Source: Deinococcus koreensis
GTDB lineage: Bacteria; Deinococcota; Deinococci; Deinococcales; Deinococcaceae
Length of the DNA: 64,000 bases
Assembly: GCF_002901445.1 (NCBI RefSeq)
Contig: NZ_PPPD01000005.1
Span: 1 to 64,000 of the forward strand
Reading direction: 5' to 3'
Shown here: in pieces, positions 16,160 to 23,477 of the stretch
How positions within the stretch are numbered: position 1 is the first letter of the stretch
How the letters are laid out: every line of letters begins with the position of its first letter
Translations under genes and position numbers: made by a program
The notes under the pieces: generated by a model
What the model saw: the letters and a program-made list of their open reading frames with translations, nothing else
What the model was told of the DNA's origin: nothing
The model's database searches: none

Positions 16160-18874
16160 GTGTTCCGTCGAAAGGCCACATCTGACCAGCCCAGCAGGCA
16201 ACCCCGGAAGCCCCAGACGAGCCGTGACCCCCGCACAGGGGGCACCGTGTCCGCCATCAATGACACGCAACCCTACTGGGAGATCGTGCCCGACTCGCTG
16301 GATCCCCACGATAAGACCGGCCCGGCCAGTTCGCTGCTCAATGACGGCCTGTTCGAAGTGGGCGTGCGCATTCGGCCGCCGTCGCGGCTGCTGATGGGTG
16401 AACACGTGCTCAACGGTCGCCACTATGACCTCAAGGCCGTGCTCAAGCTCGCGGTGCCGGTCGGTGAGCGGGCTCGCATCTACGTGATGAAGCTCCCCGC
16501 CCGCCGCGAAGACCTGGCCGCCGTCACCACCGTGGGCCGCCGCCGCAATGAAGTGGCGGCCTTTCTGGTGAACAAGAAAATGGCCTTGCTGGACGACCGC
16601 CGCAAGAAAGGACGCCTGAAGCGCTGGGAATTCTTCGTGACCCTCTCGGTGCGTCCGCCTCTGCCGTTTGGTCGTGACCACGAGCCGAGCGAGGCCGACC
16701 TGCGCGCCGCCGTCCAGCGCGCCCAGAGTCGCCGGCGCGACCTGCTGGGCCGCCTGCGGAACGCGGGCTACCAGGCCGAGCCGATGAACGCCCAGGACAT
16801 CAAGGACGCCGCCTACTACTACCACACCCCCGACGCCATGGGCGGGCCGAGCCCCGAGGTGGTGCTGGACGAGGCCTCGCGCCTGAAGAACATGCCGGTG
16901 GTGGGGGGTCAGCCTGACCCTCTCACCGTCTGTCGCCAGATCATGCAATCGCCCCTGCACGTCGAGGACAAGGCGTATCTCGTGAACGGCAGCACCCTTG
17001 TGTACGCCGTGAGCCTGCACGACCTGCCCCGGTACACCGAGTTCGGGCTGTTCCAGGAAGTCGCAGAGAACATCGTCAGCGGCAATATGGTCTTTTGCAT
17101 CGAGTACCAGCACCTGGATCCGCTGGGCGAGCTGGAAAAGATGGAGACCGCCAAGCGCGGGCTGTACAGCAGCGTCAACAGCGAGAAGTACGCGCCGAGC
17201 GCCAGCGCCTTCCAGCGCCACAAGGAGGTCAACGAGACGTTGGAACACGTCTACGACAGCAAGGACGACTTCTACACCGTGGGCGTGAGTGTGCTCCTGT
17301 TCGCCAAGAACCAGGAGCACATGACCGAGATGCTGAACGAGGCCACGAGCGCCTTTGCACGCTTCCAGGCCAGCCGCCCGATCATGCACGGGTGGCAGAG
17401 CATCGCCGTGTACGAGGCCTGCGCGCCCTTCAACGGCCGCCGCACGGAGTTTCCCTTCAAGGTGGTCGAGAGCAACGCCGTCGGCTTTATGCCGCCCATC
17501 GCGCCGTTCCCGGGTATCGGCCAGCCCACCATCGTCTACCGCAACGCGGCGGACGGCCTGACGGTGTTCGATCCGTTTGCAGCCGGCACCAGCGCCAGCC
17601 ATTTCATCGTGATTGCACCCACTGGGTGGGGCAAAACCTTCAATGTCGTCTCTCAGCTCAACGGCCTGGTGGATCATTACAATCCCTGGCTCACGATCAT
17701 TGACCGCAAGAATGACCTCAAGGACTGGGTGCTGGGCATCGGCGGGCTGCACATCGTGATGGGCGGCAGGGGCGACACCTCCATCAACCCCCTGGATCTG
17801 CCGCCTGGCGAGCAGGTGCCCGACGCAGGCAAGCTGCTGTTCTTGCTGACGCTGGTGCGCAACTTCGCCCCTCCAGGGCGTGACGAGCGCGTAAACGGCG
17901 AGGAAGACACCATCATCGAGGAGGCCTTCAAGCTGACCTACATGGCCCACTCGCAGGAGGACGAGCCGCCCATCATGTCGGACGTCCGCGACCTGCTGGA
18001 CACCATGTCGCAGTACAGTGACGGCCGCTCAATGAGTGCCGACCAGCGGGGGATGGCCAGGTCGCTCGCCACCCGCCTGCGCCGCTTCCTGGGCGATTCC
18101 GACTGGGGGGGGCTGATTGACTGCCGCACGTCCGAGAACGCGAAGAAGCCTGCCCGGCAGGTCTACTACGATCTGAGCAGCATCGGCCCGACCGACGAGA
18201 AGCGGCGCAAGATCGCCATGCACATCATCTCCGACCGCGTGCTGCACACCGCCAAGCTCGCCCCGGAAGGGGACTGGAAGGTCTGCTTCATTGATGAGAT
18301 GACGCAGCAGATCAGGACGCAGACCGACCGCACCTACATCAGCGAGTGGTTGCGCCTGGGCCGCTCTTACGGCCTCGCGGTGGGCGGCGCCATGCAGCTT
18401 CCCAGCGACACGCAGTACATGCCGGAACTGAACGAGTCCTTCAACTTCATCTGGCTCGGAAAAATCGGCAAGCCAGGGGACGCTGTTCTGAACCTGGCTC
18501 TGCCAGAGACTATCGCCGATGCCGTGGGCAAACTGACCAAAGTGGACGGTGAATACGCCGATTGGCTGCTGGTGTACCGACCCGAGGACGGCGACCCGGA
18601 CGGCGAGATCGTGCGCGTCGAGGAGAGCCGTGAGTTCTTCTGGCTGCAAAGCTCTAAGAAGGAGCACCGGCGCCTGCGAAAAGCGGCCACCCTGCGCCGG
18701 GGTGGCGACATCATGGGTGCCGCCCTGGATCTGGCAGCCGGGAACTACCCGGAGCTGCCGCCTGAAGACGAAGACGATCTGCCGGAAGTGGGGGACGAGG
18801 CAGGAGGCGTCGAAGAAGAGGCCGCGTTCCTGCGAGGCGGCGCTCAAGATCACCAGGAGGTGATGCCCGTATGA
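16160..18874 (+). CDS. virB4: VirB4-like T4SS ATPase
   Basis: A 904-residue ATPase that energises pilus assembly and substrate transfer at the base of the channel. Walker A reads APTGWGKTFN at about residues 485-494 and Walker B VCFIDEM at about 706. The C-terminal ATPase domain also contains RTYISEWLRLGRSYGLAVGGAMQ, the typical motif after Walker B in VirB4/TraC proteins. Residues 50-440 form the variable N-terminal domain. AGGTGAG precedes the GTG start; GTG codons downstream (about 16247) are possible. Length fits the larger members of the family. The stop overlaps the next ATG (ATGA), showing tight coupling within the operon. Confidence 0.92.
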   Translation: MFRRKATSDQPSRQPRKPQTSRDPRTGGTVSAINDTQPYWEIVPDSLDPHDKTGPASSLLNDGLFEVGVRIRPPSRLLMGEHVLNGRHYDLKAVLKLAVPVGERARIYVMKLPARREDLAAVTTVGRRRNEVAAFLVNKKMALLDDRRKKGRLKRWEFFVTLSVRPPLPFGRDHEPSEADLRAAVQRAQSRRRDLLGRLRNAGYQAEPMNAQDIKDAAYYYHTPDAMGGPSPEVVLDEASRLKNMPVVGGQPDPLTVCRQIMQSPLHVEDKAYLVNGSTLVYAVSLHDLPRYTEFGLFQEVAENIVSGNMVFCIEYQHLDPLGELEKMETAKRGLYSSVNSEKYAPSASAFQRHKEVNETLEHVYDSKDDFYTVGVSVLLFAKNQEHMTEMLNEATSAFARFQASRPIMHGWQSIAVYEACAPFNGRRTEFPFKVVESNAVGFMPPIAPFPGIGQPTIVYRNAADGLTVFDPFAAGTSASHFIVIAPTGWGKTFNVVSQLNGLVDHYNPWLTIIDRKNDLKDWVLGIGGLHIVMGGRGDTSINPLDLPPGEQVPDAGKLLFLLTLVRNFAPPGRDERVNGEEDTIIEEAFKLTYMAHSQEDEPPIMSDVRDLLDTMSQYSDGRSMSADQRGMARSLATRLRRFLGDSDWGGLIDCRTSENAKKPARQVYYDLSSIGPTDEKRRKIAMHIISDRVLHTAKLAPEGDWKVCFIDEMTQQIRTQTDRTYISEWLRLGRSYGLAVGGAMQLPSDTQYMPELNESFNFIWLGKIGKPGDAVLNLALPETIADAVGKLTKVDGEYADWLLVYRPEDGDPDGEIVRVEESREFFWLQSSKKEHRRLRKAATLRRGGDIMGAALDLAAGNYPELPPEDEDDLPEVGDEAGGVEEEAAFLRGGAQDHQEVMPV

Positions 18875-19905
18875 GGCGTGTTCTGTTCATCTCGTTTGCC
18901 CTGGGCGCAGGTACGGCCAGCGCCCAGGGCGGCGCGCAGTGGCAACAGCTCGGCGGCTACCTCGCAGGAGCGTGCGGCGCGGGTCAGGGCCTGGCGGGCA
19001 ACAGCAAGCAGCTCCAGTGGATTTGCAACATTGCGTCGAGCTACGCCTTTGTCAACGACAACGTTCTGAACGGTGACTGGACGGCCTTCGGTGCCGAGGT
19101 CATGGGCAAATACATGTCGCAGTCAGTGGATTACCTGGGCCAGAAGCTTGGGTTTGAGGGGCTCAACACCGTCACCGCGAGCATCAACGAGTCCATGAGG
19201 GGATCCTACAACCAGTTCCGCGCCACGCTGTTTGACGCCATGACCGGCGTGCTGAGGGGGCAGGCGTCCGGGTACAAGGACGACAACGCCGGGCTGGCGG
19301 TCACCACGCCGGGTGGCCTCGCTGACTACGCCACCCGGGCCAACCCCTTCCTCACGACCGCCCAGACCGCAGGCCGCTACCAGCAGACGGTCGACACTTT
19401 CGGCGAGCTGCTGAAGGCCGCGCAGGCGAAGAAGGTGGTGGATCAGAGCAACAAGGCCGTTGAGACCGCCCTGACCCCGGCCATCAACTCGGCCACGAAC
19501 ATGGTGGGGATGCCCGGAAGGCCCGGCTACGCCGACGAGCAGGCCCAGAAAGGACAGTCCGCCCTCAGCATGCGCGAGGTGCTGCAAATCCAGCTCGAAA
19601 TGCAGGCGGAGGGCTTGAAGCAAGACGCCTCCATGCGCATCACTGAATTCCAGCTCCTGACCGAAATTGCCAAGCAGCAGGCCATGACCAACACCCAGCT
19701 CATTTCCAAACTGGACGATGTGGGCAGCGCGCTCACCGATCAGAACAACTACATCAAGCAGGCCATGGAGGAAGCCGCAAAAGACAATCTCGAAGCGGGC
19801 AGCGCGGCCGCCAGGCAGTATGCCCAGTACGTGGCCATGTTTGAGGGGCTGCTGGATCCAGTAGCCGTCAACACGAGCGCCGTGAAGGCCCTGGGGGGCA
19901 ACTGA
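18871..19905 (+). CDS. TrbJ/VirB5-like exported T4SS protein
   Basis: A 344-residue protein with a signal peptide (VLFISFALGAGTASAQ) and long helical, Gln/Ala-rich stretches. The C-terminal half, from about residue 225, reads like the coiled segment of TrbJ/VirB5 proteins (LSMREVLQIQLEMQAEGLKQ and later MTNTQLISKLDDVGSAL). In that family the periplasmic helical protein sits at the pilus tip or assists pilin assembly. The start overlaps the VirB4 stop and the stop overlaps the next start, as expected between VirB4 and VirB6. Two Cys lie near residues 35 and 51. Family call is moderate; position is strong. Confidence 0.65.
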   Translation: MRRVLFISFALGAGTASAQGGAQWQQLGGYLAGACGAGQGLAGNSKQLQWICNIASSYAFVNDNVLNGDWTAFGAEVMGKYMSQSVDYLGQKLGFEGLNTVTASINESMRGSYNQFRATLFDAMTGVLRGQASGYKDDNAGLAVTTPGGLADYATRANPFLTTAQTAGRYQQTVDTFGELLKAAQAKKVVDQSNKAVETALTPAINSATNMVGMPGRPGYADEQAQKGQSALSMREVLQIQLEMQAEGLKQDASMRITEFQLLTEIAKQQAMTNTQLISKLDDVGSALTDQNNYIKQAMEEAAKDNLEAGSAAARQYAQYVAMFEGLLDPVAVNTSAVKALGGN

Positions 19906-21245
19906 TGCGCCGTCCCGTGCTGCACCTCACTGTCCTGGCCTTCTTCCTGAGTGCCGTCGCCCTGGCAGCCGGTACCCCGGAAATCACGGCGGCATCCAAC
20001 TACTACAAGGCGCAGTCGGACAACGTGCTCCAGCAGTACCTGTCGGGCTTCATGGGTGAGAACCCGTTCGATGCCCTGTTCGGGAGCGGCAGCGCGCTCA
20101 CGAACAGCATCATGTACACAATCTGGATCACCATTGCGGAAGCGATTGCGGTTCTGGGCTTTGCCCGGGGGGTTGCCGCCCTGCAATTCACCGATGGTGA
20201 CGCCATGCGGCAGTTCAACCGTCTTGCGGGGCGGTTCCTGATCACCGGCGCGCTGATCGCCACGGCATACAGCCCGGCGAGCTGGAGCATCAGCAGCGTG
20301 GCCACCAGCACTGTGCGCGGCTCCTACGCCTTCGGTCTGACCACCTTCGGCGGCACCTTCAAGGGCAAGCTGGGGGAGGCCCAGGGCAGTTTCACGGACA
20401 TGCTGGGCGCCACCGTGGTGGTGGGCAGCACCCTCGTGCTGCCGCAGGCGGGCGGCGCCATGAAAGCCGGGAGCGCTGCACTCGCCAAGACCTTTGCCAA
20501 GGACGGCAGCCGCGTGGTGGCCGCCAGGGAAAGCGCGGCGGCCGCCAGCACCGGCCTGAAGGCGGCAGGCACCAAGGTGGTCGGGTTCGTGATGGAAAAG
20601 CTGGGGGGCATGTTCACGGCCCTGCACTACTTCCTGAGCGGCTACGGCACGCTGATCACGGCGGCCGGGTGGTTGACGGTGCTGATTCTGGTGGGGGTTC
20701 CGCTCGGGCTCGCGCTGCTGAACTGGGAGGAGACGCGCGTGCTCTGGACGATGTTCGGCACCTGGGTGGGCGTCATGGTGGGCCTGATGCTGATGCCGCT
20801 GATTCTGGTGGGGGCCATTGACACCGCCCTGGTGCAGCCCTCGAGGTCGATGAAGTATTACACCGAGCACCTGGGTTGGGCCGCACGGGAGCAGCAGCAG
20901 CTCGCGGACAAGGCCAACCAGCAGACGGTCACGAGGATGGACACCATGCTGGCGAGCTGCAAGAACGCGAAGGACGTGGATCCGGCGAACATTGACAGCA
21001 ACCCGTGCCAGAAGGTCGTGAACATGGGCGCGCTGGCCAGCTTCACCGACTGGATGCAGACCACCGCCTTCACGAAGATTGCGGACGCGGTCACGGGCGT
21101 GCTGGCCGATATTGCAGACACGTTCGTGTCGTTCGGCGTCATGGTCATGCGCCTGCTGATCGGCGTGATTCTCGCTGGGGTGCTGATGTTCGGCGTGCCG
21201 GTGGCTGCCATTGGCATGTTCAGTGGTGTGGCGGTTCGCAAATGA
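19905..21245 (+). CDS. TrbL/VirB6-like polytopic membrane protein
   Basis: A 446-residue protein with a signal-like N-terminus (VLHLTVLAFFLSAVALAAG) and several membrane segments. Clear ones lie near residues 65-85 (IMYTIWITIAEAIAVLGFARG), 105-125, 245-265 (LITAAGWLTVLILVGVPLGLALL), 282-305 and 412-440. VirB6/TrbL proteins are the polytopic inner-membrane core of the T4SS, contacting the DNA as it leaves the cytoplasm. A loop at about 325-390 with two Cys probably faces outward. It follows the TrbJ-like gene and overlaps the PLD-like gene by 4 bp. Confidence 0.75.
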   Translation: MRRPVLHLTVLAFFLSAVALAAGTPEITAASNYYKAQSDNVLQQYLSGFMGENPFDALFGSGSALTNSIMYTIWITIAEAIAVLGFARGVAALQFTDGDAMRQFNRLAGRFLITGALIATAYSPASWSISSVATSTVRGSYAFGLTTFGGTFKGKLGEAQGSFTDMLGATVVVGSTLVLPQAGGAMKAGSAALAKTFAKDGSRVVAARESAAAASTGLKAAGTKVVGFVMEKLGGMFTALHYFLSGYGTLITAAGWLTVLILVGVPLGLALLNWEETRVLWTMFGTWVGVMVGLMLMPLILVGAIDTALVQPSRSMKYYTEHLGWAAREQQQLADKANQQTVTRMDTMLASCKNAKDVDPANIDSNPCQKVVNMGALASFTDWMQTTAFTKIADAVTGVLADIADTFVSFGVMVMRLLIGVILAGVLMFGVPVAAIGMFSGVAVRK

Positions 21246-21745
21246 AAACAGGACTCGCCCTGCTGCTCGCGCTCGCCGCCGGAAGCGCGGCGGCCTGGGA
21301 GGGCCGACCTGTGTCCTATGGCAAGTTCCTGGATCTGATCGGCACCGCCCAGCGGCGCGTGCTGGTCTACGTGCCCTACCTGAGGGACCCGCAGATGGGG
21401 AACGCCCTGCGCGCCGCTGTCGTGGACCGTGGCCGCCGCGTGCGGGTGGTGGTGCTCACCGTGCCGTTTTTTGCGGCCAAGGAAGACAGTCTGACCAACA
21501 GTCTCGCCCTGTCCGGCGCGGGCGTCGTCGAAGCGCAGGTGGCCAGCACCACAGCTTACGTTCTCGTGGACGACCACCTGTTCAGCAGCGCGCAGCTCGG
21601 CCGAGCTGCCAACGTGGCCGACCTGCGGGTGCTGCCGCGCACAGCCAGCAACACCTTTTTGACCTGGTTCATGGGGGCCTTGGGGGACGGACGCACCGTC
21701 ACCAACTACGAAGCCTTTTTGCGCATCGGAGGACGCCTGAAATGA
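21242..21745 (+). CDS. Second exported PLD-like protein without catalytic motif
   Basis: A 167-residue protein starting at the ATG overlapping the previous stop (ATGA). Signal peptide MKTGLALLLALAAGSAAA. The body reads FLDLIGTAQRRVLVYVPYLRD, ALRAAVVDRGRRVRVVVLTV, LSGAGVVEAQVASTTAYVLVDDHLFSSAQ. This is the order seen in PLD half-domains, where the last block should carry HxKxxxxD; here the His and Lys are missing and only the Asp remains. It is of the same type as the gene at 5729-6175. Extracytoplasmic, non-enzymatic function in the transfer machine is the best guess. The next gene overlaps its stop. Confidence 0.6.
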   Translation: MKTGLALLLALAAGSAAAWEGRPVSYGKFLDLIGTAQRRVLVYVPYLRDPQMGNALRAAVVDRGRRVRVVVLTVPFFAAKEDSLTNSLALSGAGVVEAQVASTTAYVLVDDHLFSSAQLGRAANVADLRVLPRTASNTFLTWFMGALGDGRTVTNYEAFLRIGGRLK

Positions 21746-22068
21746 CGCACATCACCCGTGAAGCCCGCAGCCAAGCGGGAGCCCGCCGTGCGGAACTCCG
21801 CGACACCCTCATGAACGGCCTGTTTACCCCCTACACCTTCCTGAGCGTGGTGCTGCTGATCGGCGGCCTCTGGGTGACCCTGTTCGACGCCAAAGGTCTC
21901 CCCCTGCTGATCATCGCCGCCGTGCTGGTGGCCCTGATTCGCCTGCTGTACACCATCCGGGCCGAGATGCGCGCGCTCAGCGCGCTCCAGCAGGAGCACA
22001 ACCGCCTGCTGCGCCTGGCCATCCAGTCGGGCAGGATCGGCGTCCATGGCGGCGAGGACAGCGCGTGA
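21742..22068 (+). CDS. Small membrane protein of the T4SS operon
   Basis: A 108-residue protein from the ATG at 21742, which overlaps the preceding stop; GGAGGACG lies upstream. A basic N-terminus of about 35 residues is followed by two close membrane segments (TFLSVVLLIGGLWVTLFDA and LPLLIIAAVLVALIRLLYTI). A C-terminal amphipathic helix (MRALSALQQEHNRLLRLAIQSG) looks like a coiled coil. Its stop overlaps the GTG of the ATPase gene. It may anchor that ATPase to the membrane, which is inference from order. The family is not recognised. Confidence 0.65.
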   Translation: MTHITREARSQAGARRAELRDTLMNGLFTPYTFLSVVLLIGGLWVTLFDAKGLPLLIIAAVLVALIRLLYTIRAEMRALSALQQEHNRLLRLAIQSGRIGVHGGEDSA

Positions 22069-22985
22069 CCCCCTTACTGAGGGCCGTCAACGTCGCCGAG
22101 GATCTGGAGAAGCTGTTGGCCTTTCTCCCCAGGGGCGTGCAGCAGCTCCTTCAAGATGATCTGCCCCGCATCGAGGAGATCAAGCTGCGCGTCCTCCGGC
22201 CACTGTGGGTGCTGGTGGACGGTCAGTACCGGACATATCCCTATGTCACCAGCCTGCACGACTTGGCCTTTCTGGGAGCCAAGTGCGGCACCTTCCGCGA
22301 CGACAACCGGCGCGGCATTGACGGAACCGGTCACCGCATCACGCGCGTGATGATGGCGGACGGCACACCGGAGGGTGCGCCCATCGGGTACACGTTCCGC
22401 GTGGGCCGCTACTTCGAGGGCATGGCCGAGCCCCTGCGGCCGTTCATTGTGGAAGATCCCAGCCTCCTGATCATCGGGGAGGCCGGGGTGGGGAAAACGA
22501 CCATCCTGCGCTCCGCAGCCAAGATCGCCGCCGAGTACCAGCCCATGCAGACGGTCATCGTGGATACATCGGGCGACGTGGCCGGCGACGGCCAGGTGCC
22601 GCACCCAGGCATTGGCGACGTGGACGTGATGCCGGTGCGGTCGAAGGCCCTGCAGGCGCAGCTTATCGAGGAGGCCGTCAAGAACCAGAACGTGCGGATT
22701 TTGATCGTCGACGAAATCAACCGCCAGGCCGAGGCGGACATAATTGCGGGCGGCCAGCGGAGCGGCGCCCGCCTCATGGGCACCACCCACGGCCGCAGTG
22801 TGAAGCGCGTCAGTGAGAACGCCAACCTCGCGCCCCTCTTCCACCCGGAGCCCGTGTTCTACTGGATGGCACTGATCCGCGAGCGCGGCGTCGTGGAGAT
22901 GATGAAGGCCACCGAGGCGCTGGGGGCCATTGCCGAAGGCCGCGACCCCCGGGGCACTCTTGTTCGGCTCGGGAAAGGAATTTGA
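22065..22985 (+). CDS. SpoIIIAA/Ycf45-like secretion ATPase in the VirB11 position
   Basis: A 306-residue P-loop ATPase. Walker A GEAGVGKTT lies at about residues 138-146 and Walker B ILIVDEI near 212. Between them TVIVDTSGDVAGDGQVPHPGIGDVDVM matches the pattern VDTSxEIAGDGxxPHxxIG known from SpoIIIAA/Ycf45 proteins. After Walker B, AEADIIAGGQRSGARLMGTTHG matches the same family. SpoIIIAA is itself a distant relative of VirB11/GspE secretion ATPases. The gene lies at the end of the VirB operon where VirB11 would be expected, so it probably powers this T4SS. The N-terminal 120 residues (EEIKLRVLRPLWVLVDG) also resemble the SpoIIIAA N-domain. GTG start overlapping the previous gene. Confidence 0.75.
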   Translation: MTPLLRAVNVAEDLEKLLAFLPRGVQQLLQDDLPRIEEIKLRVLRPLWVLVDGQYRTYPYVTSLHDLAFLGAKCGTFRDDNRRGIDGTGHRITRVMMADGTPEGAPIGYTFRVGRYFEGMAEPLRPFIVEDPSLLIIGEAGVGKTTILRSAAKIAAEYQPMQTVIVDTSGDVAGDGQVPHPGIGDVDVMPVRSKALQAQLIEEAVKNQNVRILIVDEINRQAEADIIAGGQRSGARLMGTTHGRSVKRVSENANLAPLFHPEPVFYWMALIRERGVVEMMKATEALGAIAEGRDPRGTLVRLGKGI

Positions 22986-22987
22986 CC

Positions 22988-23179
22988 ATGATCCTATTGC
23001 GAATTGCCTGGAGTGTACTCAAGGGCGTGTTATTCGTCACGGAGGCCGTCTTGGACGGCCTCTCGAATTCCGGCAGGGCCGCAGGCCGCAGCGACGGGCT
23101 CAAGGGTGACGACGAGCCGCCGACCCGGCAGCGCACCAGCCACTTCTACAGCGGCCCAGGGAGCCGACCACATGAGTGA
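22988..23179 (+). CDS. Last small gene of the T4SS operon
   Basis: A 63-residue protein starting 2 bp after the ATPase stop (ATG 22988; a TTG at 22982 is possible). One hydrophobic N-terminal segment (LLRIAWSVLKGVLFVTEAVL) is followed by a polar tail rich in Gly, Arg and Ser. It may be a small membrane-associated peptide. A strong terminator begins 11 bp after the stop, so it closes the operon. Function unknown. Confidence 0.5.
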   Translation: MILLRIAWSVLKGVLFVTEAVLDGLSNSGRAAGRSDGLKGDDEPPTRQRTSHFYSGPGSRPHE

Positions 23180-23189
23180 CGCTTGCTGC

Positions 23190-23228
23190 AGCGCGCGCCC
23201 CGAGTTCGAAACTCTGGCGCGCGCTTTT
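23190..23228 (+). terminator. Rho-independent terminator of the T4SS operon
   Basis: AGCGCGCGCC (23190-23199) pairs perfectly with GGCGCGCGCT (23216-23225), followed by a short T-run. Inside the loop GAGTT and AACTC can extend the stem. Confidence 0.85.
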
Positions 23229-23477
23229 GCTGGGTCAGTGAAATCCTGAAAGTCAACCAGCTCCCCCAGGGAGAACAGCGGTACGGTTCCCGCGCTGACC
23301 CTTGCGCTCCAAGAGTTCGAGCAGCATGTGATGCAGTCGCTCGCCCACAGGCGGTATCGGGGCCTTAGCGCTGTCATTGCCGCTGCCTACCCAAACGACC
23401 TGGAGCAGTCATTCGCCACTGTCCTGCGTAATCTCGGGAGCGACCTGTGGAATCGCCTTGATACTACCGGCGGGGCT

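Noticed and set aside
15308..17950. Long minus-strand open frame of 880 codons opposite the VirB2-VirB4-like genes
   Set aside because: It is the mirror frame of high-GC coding sequence, His/Gly/Arg-rich, without ribosome site, and the plus-strand genes have clear motifs.
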